Assembly: GCA_023247285.1 (NCBI GenBank)
Contig: JAHFGU010000076.1
Location: forward strand, 1 to 7,201
DNA from: Candidatus Omnitrophota bacterium
Lineage (GTDB): Bacteria; Omnitrophota; Koll11; Aquiviventales; Aquiviventaceae
Direction: 5' to 3'
Length of the DNA stretch: 7,201 nucleotides
Positions 1 through 4,440 of this stretch are shown piece after piece (positions within the stretch are counted from its first letter, which is position 1; every line of letters starts with the position of its first letter). Position numbers and translations under genes: made by a program. Under the pieces are notes generated by a model. The model saw only the letters and a program-made list of their open reading frames with translations, was not told where the DNA came from and made no database searches.

Positions 1-1320
1 CCCGCCGATCATGTTGATGGACCCGAACGTCGGCACGATGTCCGACACGAGGTCGCCGCGGATCAGCTCGGGCAGCGCGGCCATGATCGTGAAGCACGGC
101 GGCCGCACGCGCACGCGGTAGGGCCGGTCGCCGCCGTCGCTGACCACGTAGAACCCGAGCTCCCCGTTGGCGCCCTCCACCGCGCTGTAGTATTCGCCGG
201 CCGGCGGCCGGATGCCGTGGCCCAGCATGATCAGCTTGAAGTGGTGCATGAGCCCTTCGATGTTGCCGTACGTGTCTTCCTTGGCCGGCAGCACCGCGCG
301 GCGCTCCGGCGCGTTGACACGGGCGTGGAAGCCGCGGGTCGAGCCCTCCAGCGTCGGGTCCAGCGTGACGCGCGCCTGCTGGAAGCCGGCCACGCGCCCC
401 ATCTTGGCCTCGTCGACCATGACATCGGCCGGCAGCGCGCGCCCCCCGTGGTCCACGTTGAGCGGGCCGGCCGGCAGCTGGGCCAGCGCCTGCTCGATGA
501 TCCGCATGCTCTGCTCCATCTCCTCCATGCGGACCAAGTACCGGTCGTAGTTGTCCCCGTGCTCGCCGGTGGGCACGTCGAACCGCATCCGGTCGTAGAC
601 GAAATACGGCTGCGCCTTGCGCACGTCGTAGCCAAGGCCGGAGCCGCGCAGGAACGGCCCGGTGATGCCGTAGCTCACCGCCCGCTCTTTGCTGATGACG
701 CCGGTGCCCTGCATCCGGTCCATGAAGATGCGGTTGCGCGTGAGCAGCGTGTCGCATTCGAGCAGCACGCGGCGCACCTCCTCGAGCGCCCCCCGCGTCC
801 GCTCGGCGAACCCCTCCGGCAGGTCGGCCTTCACCCCGCCCACGCGGCCGTAGGAGATCGTCAGCCGCGCGCCGGTCACCGCCTCCACCAGCTCCCAGAG
901 CCACTCGCGCGCCTTGATCATATAGAGGAAGACGGTGAACGCGCCCAGCTCCATGGCCGAAGCGCCGATGCAGGTGAGATGGTCGGTGATGCGGGAGAGC
1001 TCGCTCATGATCACGCGGATGAACTGGCAGCGCTCGGTGGCCTCGATCCCGAGGAGGCGCTCCACCGCGAGGCAGTAGCCGAAATTGTTGATGAGCGGCG
1101 AGACATAATTGAGCCGGTCGGTGTACGGGATGACGGTGTTGTACCCGCCGATTTCGCTCTCCTTTTCGAAGGCGCGGTGCAGGTAGCCGATTTCCACGTC
1201 GCTGTTCACCACCTGTTCCCCGTCGAGCTCCACGATCAACTGGACGATGCCGTGCATCGCCGGGTGGGACGGCCCGAGATTGAGGAACATGTGGCGCGTC
1301 GCCGTGGGGCGGCCGGCCAT
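1..1320 (-). CDS. nuoD: NADH-quinone oxidoreductase subunit D (complex I), 3' end cut by window
   Basis: 49-kDa-type subunit of the peripheral arm of respiratory complex I, which with NuoB forms the quinone-reducing site at the membrane interface. The 440 visible residues begin with the hallmark GPSHPAMHG (about residues 16-24). By spacing, His23 and Tyr72 correspond to the quinone-contacting His38 and Tyr87 of the Thermus Nqo4 subunit. Other family blocks are DRLNYVSP (68-75), LRGSG (224-228), DVPTGEHGDNYDRY (248-261), RMEEM (264-268), PPAGE (372-376) and GELGFY (386-391). The reading frame is still open at base 1, ending in GSINMIGG, so only a few codons should be missing. The ATG at 1320 shares its A with the TGA stop of nuoC (TGATG), indicating translational coupling. 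About 45 residues between GPL (285-287) and LPAK (344-347) appear to be extra compared with short NuoD proteins such as Thermus Nqo4. Identification is secure; the significance of the insert is not. Confidence 0.97.
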   Translation of the reverse strand, partial: MAGRPTATRHMFLNLGPSHPAMHGIVQLIVELDGEQVVNSDVEIGYLHRAFEKESEIGGYNTVIPYTDRLNYVSPLINNFGYCLAVERLLGIEATERCQFIRVIMSELSRITDHLTCIGASAMELGAFTVFLYMIKAREWLWELVEAVTGARLTISYGRVGGVKADLPEGFAERTRGALEEVRRVLLECDTLLTRNRIFMDRMQGTGVISKERAVSYGITGPFLRGSGLGYDVRKAQPYFVYDRMRFDVPTGEHGDNYDRYLVRMEEMEQSMRIIEQALAQLPAGPLNVDHGGRALPADVMVDEAKMGRVAGFQQARVTLDPTLEGSTRGFHARVNAPERRAVLPAKEDTYGNIEGLMHHFKLIMLGHGIRPPAGEYYSAVEGANGELGFYVVSDGGDRPYRVRVRPPCFTIMAALPELIRGDLVSDIVPTFGSINMIGG

Positions 1321-1907
1321 CAGTAGGAAGGCCCGATCAGCGGCTGGCGCTTGTTGACCGGATAATCCTTGCGCAGCGGGTGGCCCTGGAATGCTTCATA
1401 GAGCAGCAGGCGCTTCAAGTTCGGATGTCCGGTGAATCGGACGCCGAACATGTCCCAGATTTCGCGCTCAAACCAGTTGGCCGCTTCCCATAGGCCCGTG
1501 GCGCTGTCCGCCACGGGATCGGACGCGGGAAGCGGAACCTTGACGCGCAGCCGGTGCTGCCGGGTGGTGGCATAGAGGTGGTAGACCAGCTCGAACCGGT
1601 GCGTGTCGTTGGACGCGCCGCGCTCCCACCGCTCAGCGCTCGGCTGCGCGTCCATGAAATACGGCAGCGGGGACGGCGTGGCCAGCCTCGGCGCGCTGTG
1701 CTGCGTGTGGCCGAAGCGCAGGTAGTCCACGCAAGTCAGATCCATCAGGAAATCGAACGCGGCCGACGGGTCCGCCTTAAGAAATTGCAGCACCTCGAGC
1801 AGCCCTTCGCGCTTCACCAGCACGGTATCCTGCCCGCGGTAGTCATGCAGACCGGAGACGTGCTGGGGGAAGTGGGCTTGCACGAAGGCGGATGCGCGCG
1901 GGTCCAT
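1320..1907 (-). CDS. nuoC: NADH-quinone oxidoreductase subunit C (complex I)
   Basis: 30-kDa-type subunit of the complex I peripheral arm, a structural partner of NuoD. The 195 residues contain the family signature in the C-terminal half: FEREIWDMFGVRFTGHPN (146-163), LLLYEAF (167-173) and GHPLRKDYP (175-183). The N-terminal half has the usual start through FLMDLTCVDYL (53-63). Between DYL and RFELVYHLY (104-112) lies a segment of about 40 residues (64-103), rich in Ser, Ala, Pro and Arg, where most NuoC proteins have only a short loop. It therefore looks like an insertion. The ATG at 1907 is chosen because the family's N-terminus starts within a few residues of it. No Shine-Dalgarno sequence is visible upstream; the preceding bases on the minus strand are C-rich. 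The gene is separate from nuoD, not the nuoCD fusion of enterobacteria. Its stop overlaps the nuoD start by one base. Confidence 0.96.
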   Translation of the reverse strand: MDPRASAFVQAHFPQHVSGLHDYRGQDTVLVKREGLLEVLQFLKADPSAAFDFLMDLTCVDYLRFGHTQHSAPRLATPSPLPYFMDAQPSAERWERGASNDTHRFELVYHLYATTRQHRLRVKVPLPASDPVADSATGLWEAANWFEREIWDMFGVRFTGHPNLKRLLLYEAFQGHPLRKDYPVNKRQPLIGPSY

Positions 1908-2001
1908 GGGGAGGGGGCTGCCGGCAAGACGCGCCGAGCTTACAGGTGGGCGTCGGCGCGATGGGGCACGCGAAGTTCCTCAGGCCGGCCCGTCTGCCCT
2001 A
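1908..2001. other. Gap between nuoC start and inverted-repeat element
   Basis: This is 94 bases of leader in front of nuoC (minus strand). I see no open reading frame that resembles a protein, no convincing promoter, and no Shine-Dalgarno sequence next to the nuoC ATG. It is probably transcribed as part of the nuo message. Confidence 0.5.
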
Positions 2002-2034
2002 GAGCCCATCCCTCAACCTCCCATGTCCTGCGCT
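2002..2034 (+). repeat. Left terminal inverted repeat
   Basis: It begins GAGCCCATCCCTCAACC and differs from the reverse complement of 2244-2276 at three positions only (13, 25 and 32 from the outer end). One of these would be a G-U wobble in RNA. This end is distal to nuoB and faces nuoC. Confidence 0.75.
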
Positions 2035-2070
2035 GGGCCGAGCTGCCAGCCGCGCAAGGCGCGAGGAGGA

Positions 2071-2100
2071 CGGCGTCCCGAGCGGAGTCGAGGGACGCCG
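2071..2100. repeat. REP-like hairpin with GAGCGGAGTCGA loop
   Basis: A perfect 9-bp stem (CGGCGTCCC 2071-2079 with GGGACGCCG 2092-2100) encloses the 12-base loop GAGCGGAGTCGA. The core TCCCGAGCGGAGTCGAGGGA resembles a dispersed palindromic repeat that I recall from many bacterial genomes. That recollection is not verified here. A third copy of GGCGTCCC lies at 2168-2175. Confidence 0.6.
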
Positions 2101-2146
2101 CGCGGCGCTGCGGATCGGCCCAGCCTATCGGCGACCCAGCGGTTGC

Positions 2147-2160
2147 GGCGGCATGCCGCC
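2147..2160. repeat. Perfect 14-bp palindrome
   Basis: GGCGGCATGCCGCC is a perfect palindrome near the centre of the inverted-repeat element, close to where the two halves would fold back on each other. Confidence 0.5.
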
Positions 2161-2182
2161 AGCTCCGGCGTCCCTCCTCCTT

Positions 2183-2204
2183 GGCGTAGTGCGGCGACTA
2201 CGCC
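2183..2204. repeat. Hairpin, 8-bp stem, 6-base loop
   Basis: GGCGTAGT (2183-2190) pairs with ACTACGCC (2197-2204) around the loop GCGGCG. No T-run follows on either strand, so it is not an intrinsic terminator. It is part of the structured interior of the inverted-repeat element. Confidence 0.5.
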
Positions 2205-2243
2205 GGCGTCGTCGTTCCTTGGACCTGGCGGCATGGCGCTCGC

Positions 2244-2276
2244 AACGCAGGGCATGGGAGGTTTAGGGATGGGCTC
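2244..2276 (-). repeat. Right terminal inverted repeat, overlapping the nuoB stop
   Basis: Read on the minus strand it begins GAGCCCATCCCTAAACC. The TAA within it (2263-2265) is the stop codon of nuoB. On the plus strand this copy has four GGG runs (2250-2252, 2256-2258, 2266-2268, 2271-2273) separated by 3, 7 and 2 bases, which fits the canonical G-quadruplex pattern. The left copy has only three full runs plus a GG. Confidence 0.75.
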
Positions 2277-2805
2277 CTGGCAGGCCGGCGTTCAGGTACG
2301 GATAGCTCGGTCCCTGCGGCAGGAGGATCCCGGGCGAGGCCTGGCGGCCCTGGCCGATCTTCTCCTGCAGCTTGATGAGCCCGTCCAGCACGTTCTCCGG
2401 CCGCGGCGGGCAGCCGGGGATATAGATGTCCACGGGGATGATGGTGTCGATGCCCATCACCGTCGCGTAGTTGTCGTAAAACCCGCCGGTGCACGTGCAG
2501 ACGCCGAACGCGACCACCCACTTCGGATCCGCCATCTGGTCGTAGACCCGCTTGAGCACGGGTGCAATCTTGTGGCTGACCGTGCCGACGACGAACAGCA
2601 CATCGGCCTGCCGCGGGGAAAACCGCGGGAACCCGGCGCCGAAACGGTCCATGTCGTAGTGCGAGGTCGCCGTAGCCATGTACTCCATGCCGCAGCACGC
2701 GGTCACGAACGGGTACTGGAAAATTGAGAACTTCCTGGCCCAGCCCAGCGCAGCGTCCAGCCGCGTGGTCATCCAGTTGAGCTGGGAGGCATCGGCCTGC
2801 GGCAT
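2263..2805 (-). CDS. nuoB: NADH-quinone oxidoreductase subunit B (complex I, N2 cluster)
   Basis: The PSST-type subunit of complex I holds the terminal [4Fe-4S] cluster N2, which passes electrons to quinone. All four expected cysteine ligands are present with family spacing: adjacent Cys37 and Cys38 (TACCGMEY), Cys103 (GVCTCTGG) and Cys132 (PGCPPRPE). The gaps of 66 and 29 residues equal those between the E. coli ligands. An extra cysteine, Cys105, replaces the usual Asn/Ser two residues after the third ligand. The frame is open far upstream, but the ATG at 2805 (MPQADASQLNW) follows the nuoA stop after 4 bases and gives the normal family length (180 residues). No strong Shine-Dalgarno sequence is visible, so coupling to nuoA is likely. 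The final residues, GAHP and stop, are encoded by the inverted repeat at 2244-2276, so the native C-terminus was probably replaced when the repeat arrived. Confidence 0.97.
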   Translation of the reverse strand: MPQADASQLNWMTTRLDAALGWARKFSIFQYPFVTACCGMEYMATATSHYDMDRFGAGFPRFSPRQADVLFVVGTVSHKIAPVLKRVYDQMADPKWVVAFGVCTCTGGFYDNYATVMGIDTIIPVDIYIPGCPPRPENVLDGLIKLQEKIGQGRQASPGILLPQGPSYPYLNAGLPGAHP

Positions 2806-2809
2806 CGGC

Positions 2810-3163
2810 TCACCGGAACTGCAAGGCGCCCTGCTTCCACGCGTACGCGAACCCGCCGACGACCACGAGCAAGAACAGCCCCATCTCGGCCAGGCCGAAC
2901 CACCCAAGCTCGCGCACCAGCACCGCCCACGGGAACAGGAAGACCAGCTCCACGTCGAAGACGACAAACAGCATCGCCGCGACATAGAAGTGGATGGGCA
3001 GCCGGCCGGCCGGCAGCGCGATCGGGTCCACCCCGCACTCAAACACGTCCTGTTTCACCTGCGTGGGATGCCGGGGGCCGAAGAGGCGGTTGGCGAAGAG
3101 CAGGATGAGCCCCACGCCGGCAGCGAGGGCGGCGAACAGGAGGATGGCCAGATATTCAAGCAT
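2810..3163 (-). CDS. nuoA: NADH-quinone oxidoreductase subunit A (complex I)
   Basis: Small membrane subunit of complex I at the junction of the peripheral and membrane arms. The 117 residues are the normal length and show three membrane segments (about 3-23, 58-82 and 91-109). The conserved FECGVDP (41-47) lies in the loop between the first two, and the FYVAAMLFVVFDVE stretch (59-72) has the family's conserved acidic residues Asp70 and Glu72 in the second helix. The ATG at 3163 opens the nuo operon. Its leader of about 40 bases has no clear Shine-Dalgarno sequence but contains the TTGTGA-N6-TCACAA palindrome. nuoB begins 4 bases after the stop. Confidence 0.97.
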   Translation of the reverse strand: MLEYLAILLFAALAAGVGLILLFANRLFGPRHPTQVKQDVFECGVDPIALPAGRLPIHFYVAAMLFVVFDVELVFLFPWAVLVRELGWFGLAEMGLFLLVVVGGFAYAWKQGALQFR

Positions 3164-3184
3164 GCAGGACGATGATAGACGGCA

Positions 3185-3208
3185 AGTTTGTGATTTTTTT
3201 CACAAACT
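3185..3208 (-). promoter_or_regulatory. Rex-type operator on the nuo transcription start
   Basis: A perfect 9-bp inverted repeat, AGTTTGTGA and TCACAAACT, flanks six A's (minus strand). Its core TTGTGAAAAAAATCACAA matches 13 of the 14 specified bases of the known Rex operator TTGTGAA-N4-TTCACAA. Rex is a repressor released by NADH, and in Streptomyces it controls the nuo operon. The site begins 2 bases downstream of the nuo -10 element, so a bound protein would block initiation. The same sequence also contains the CRP-family core TGTGA-N6-TCACA. Position over the start point and the identity of the target genes favour Rex. No rex gene is in the window. As RNA it could also form a 5' hairpin. 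Confidence 0.65.
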
Positions 3209-3210
3209 CC

Positions 3211-3239
3211 AGTATAGCAGCCGAGCGCTGGACTGTCTA
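3211..3239 (-). promoter_or_regulatory. Sigma-70-type promoter of nuoABCD
   Basis: On the minus strand, TAGACA (3234-3239, 5 of 6 to consensus) is followed after 17 bases by TATACT (3211-3216, 5 of 6). The predicted start is near 3204-3205, inside the palindrome at 3185-3208, giving a leader of about 40 bases before nuoA. It lies just after the speD stop (3250), and no terminator is seen between them, so readthrough from speD could also feed nuo. Confidence 0.7.
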
Positions 3240-3249
3240 CGCGGGGCGG

Positions 3250-3681
3250 TTACTTGTGGTAGTCGAGGCCGCGTTCGAGAAACTGCTCGTCCATCCGCCG
3301 GGGGGCGAAGTAGCTGCGGACGAACGTCTTGAGCGGCTCGATGTCGAATTGGCGGCAGCTGTACACGTCGATCGAAATGAAATCCTTGGGCGTGAGCGTG
3401 TGGATCTGGATGCCGCTTTCCACCAGGGGGATCCAGCCGCTCAAGCCGGCCTTGTCAGGGAACCGCTTGCCGTCCGTGCGAAAGATGAACGGCGGGGACT
3501 GCGGCTCCACCCTGAGGACCCGGACAATCTCCTCGAGAAAATCGTAGCAGAGCGTGAGGTCGTCGCACGCGCCCTTCTTGCAGTCGTACAGGTCAAGCAG
3601 GAGTTGATACCCGAATGGCGGCCCGCACCGGCGCGTCTTGCTGGACGCGACTTCAGTCGGCGCTTCAGCGACTTGCGACAT
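3250..3681 (-). CDS. speD: SpeD-like pyruvoyl decarboxylase (AdoMet decarboxylase family, altered active site)
   Basis: The 143-residue protein belongs to the short bacterial S-adenosylmethionine decarboxylase family, whose proenzymes cleave themselves at a serine to make a pyruvoyl group. Aligned by eye to the Thermotoga maritima enzyme, Ser81, Ser89, His94 and Cys109 correspond in exact spacing to Ser55, the cleaved Ser63, His68 and Cys83. The N-terminal GYQLLLDLYDC (24-34) matches the GRHLVAEFYEC-type block. Differences are marked: the ESH cleavage motif is ESG (Gly90), HTWPE is HTLTP (94-98), and there is a roughly 20-residue N-terminal extension. Processing should still occur, but the substrate is uncertain. 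Some SpeD homologues are known to have become ornithine or arginine decarboxylases, and polyamine synthesis remains the best general guess. The ATG at 3681 is supported by AGGAGGA 9 bases upstream. The gene has its own candidate promoter within maf and lies next to the nuo promoter. Confidence 0.85.
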   Translation of the reverse strand: MSQVAEAPTEVASSKTRRCGPPFGYQLLLDLYDCKKGACDDLTLCYDFLEEIVRVLRVEPQSPPFIFRTDGKRFPDKAGLSGWIPLVESGIQIHTLTPKDFISIDVYSCRQFDIEPLKTFVRSYFAPRRMDEQFLERGLDYHK

Positions 3682-4381
3682 GCAGCCCTGTCCTCCTGTT
3701 CCGCGGCAAACAGAAACCCCGGTGACCGCTCACCGGGGTGATCGCCTGGCCGGCTCGATTGTCGAACAGCCTCGTGACATCCTTAGTGGGCATACTACAA
3801 CAAGCCGACCAGATGTCAATACCCAATCCTGCCAGCTCGCGGCGCAGTAGGGCCAGCGGCAGGCCGACCACGTTGGTGCGCGAGCCTTCGATGCGCGCGA
3901 CCAGCTCGCCCTCATCCTCCTGCAGCGCGTAGGCGCCGGCTTTGTCGAGCGGCCGCATGCGCGGCAGCAGGCGCGCGATCTGCGCGTCCGACAACGGCCG
4001 GAAGGACACCCGCGTCCTGGCGTAGCTGACGCGCCGGCGGCGAGCAGCCGTGTCGATGAGGCATAGCCCGGTGTAGACCCAGTGGCTGCGGCCGGCCAGC
4101 GCGCGCAGCATGCGCCGGGCTTCGCGCATTGAGGAGGGCTTGCCGATGAGCCGCCCGCGGAAATAGAGGAAGGTGTCCGCGCCGAGCACGATGCCGGGGG
4201 CGCCGCCCCGGGGCAGCACGGCCGCGGCCGCCTTCCCTGCCGCGTTGCGCATCGCCGCAGCACTCGGCGGCTCGCCCCGGCGGAAGGACTCGCGATAGGT
4301 TGAGCGCACCACGCGGAACGGCCGGCCCAGCCGCCGCAGCAGCACGCGGCGCCTCGGCGACCTCGACGCCAAATAGAGCAT
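3665..4381 (-). CDS. maf: Maf-family nucleoside triphosphate pyrophosphatase with C-terminal extension
   Basis: Maf/YhdE/YceF-type enzymes hydrolyse non-canonical or modified nucleoside triphosphates (house-cleaning) in the cytoplasm. The protein starts with the family's typical MLYLASRSPRR (Ser6 to Arg11). It then shows Lys50, GADT (67-70) with catalytic Asp69, GKP (80-82) with Lys81, DKAGAYALQ (146-154) ending in Gln154, and EGSRTNVVGLPL (165-176 region). The ATG at 4381 gives this canonical N-terminus; an in-frame GTG at 4402 would begin inside the repeat at 4390-4440 and is less likely. Typical members end near residue 191 (GLGIDIW), but here the frame runs on for 47 residues without conserved motifs, through the speD promoter, hairpin and ribosome site, and overlaps speD by 17 bases. 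The extension may reflect loss of an earlier stop. No good Shine-Dalgarno sequence is seen. It probably shares a transcript with dus. Confidence 0.92.
   Translation of the reverse strand: MLYLASRSPRRRVLLRRLGRPFRVVRSTYRESFRRGEPPSAAAMRNAAGKAAAAVLPRGGAPGIVLGADTFLYFRGRLIGKPSSMREARRMLRALAGRSHWVYTGLCLIDTAARRRRVSYARTRVSFRPLSDAQIARLLPRMRPLDKAGAYALQEDEGELVARIEGSRTNVVGLPLALLRRELAGLGIDIWSACCSMPTKDVTRLFDNRAGQAITPVSGHRGFCLPRNRRTGLHVASR
3691..3697 (-). promoter_or_regulatory. Ribosome binding site of speD
   Basis: AGGAGGA on the minus strand ends 9 bases before the ATG at 3681. It is the strongest Shine-Dalgarno sequence among the genes in the window, and it fixes the speD start. It lies within the maf 3' extension. 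Confidence 0.8.
3707..3739 (-). terminator. Terminator-shaped hairpin in the speD leader / maf 3' end
   Basis: On the minus strand a perfect 10-bp GC-rich stem (ACCCCGGTGA with TCACCGGGGT; plus-strand arms 3716-3725 and 3730-3739, 4-base loop) is followed by TTTCTGTTT, a broken U-run. It could end the dus-maf transcript. However, it lies downstream of the candidate speD promoter, so it would equally act on speD as an attenuator, or be only a leader hairpin. It also lies inside the maf reading frame, where translating ribosomes would disrupt it. Confidence 0.5.
3792..3819 (-). promoter_or_regulatory. Candidate speD promoter inside maf
   Basis: On the minus strand, a perfect consensus TTGACA (3814-3819) is followed after 16 bases by TAGTAT (3792-3797, 4 of 6). 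The predicted start near 3785 gives a leader of about 104 bases that carries the hairpin at 3716-3739 and the ribosome site at 3691-3697. It coincides with the point where conserved Maf sequence ends. Confidence 0.5.
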
Positions 4382-4389
4382 TCTCTGAC

Positions 4390-4440
4390 CGGTGCCTGGC
4401 ACTTGGTGTCGTCCCGGCTATGCCCAAGTGCCTGGCACCG
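4390..4440. repeat. REP-like inverted repeat at the dus-maf junction
   Basis: CGGTGCCTGGCACTTGG (4390-4406) and CCAAGTGCCTGGCACCG (4424-4440) form a 17-bp stem with a single central T-T mismatch and a 17-base loop. Each arm is itself a near-palindrome, GTGCC-T-GGCAC. The repeat fills the 36-base gap before maf, and extends into the dus 3' end, where it encodes the last residues and places the stop at 4418. Two tandem 9-mers (GAACTGGCA, GAACTGGCG; 4441-4458) adjoin it. It has the form of REP elements; whether it is dispersed elsewhere cannot be judged from one copy. Confidence 0.65.

Larger units (their letters stand above)
2002..2276. mobile_element. MITE-like non-coding element with 33-bp terminal inverted repeats, inside the nuo operon
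   Basis: A 275-base segment is bounded by inverted repeats that match at 30 of 33 positions (2002-2034 against 2244-2276). Inside are three further palindromes (2071-2100, 2147-2160, 2183-2204). It has no credible protein-coding frame; frames that cross it lack family resemblance. Size, terminal inverted repeats and lack of coding capacity fit a miniature inverted-repeat element or a compound REP-type repeat cluster. I found no clear target-site duplication, so transposition is inference. It lies between nuoB and nuoC, genes that are usually adjacent, and its right end supplies the last codons and stop of nuoB. In the nuo mRNA the two ends could pair as a long stem between the nuoAB and nuoCD parts, which might affect RNA stability or relative expression. 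Confidence 0.6.

Noticed and set aside
217..1326. Long plus-strand open frame of 369 codons across nuoD
   Set aside because: It is antisense to unmistakable nuoD. Its translation is rich in His, Arg, Ala and Asp as expected of an opposite-strand shadow in GC-rich DNA, and it shows no family motif.
1634..1647. 14-base sequence CAGCGCTCGGCTGC repeated in inverted orientation at 3217-3230
   Set aside because: One shared 14-mer in 7.2 kb of GC-rich DNA can occur by chance, and nothing flanking it matches.
1906..2727. Plus-strand open frame across the nuoB-nuoC gap, considered as a gene carried by the inverted-repeat element
   Set aside because: It runs through nuoB antisense, has no recognisable motif and no ribosome site, and crosses palindromes that explain the sequence better.
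3189..3204. CRP/FNR activator site (TGTGA-N6-TCACA)
   Set aside because: The core fits perfectly, but its position over the start point is unsuited to activation, and the extended TTGTGA...TCACAA plus nuo as target fits Rex better. It is kept as the alternative, not the main call.
3682..3785. SAM-responsive riboswitch in the speD leader
   Set aside because: The leader is about 104 bases and shows one simple hairpin. I could not find the conserved helices or core bases of a known SAM riboswitch class.
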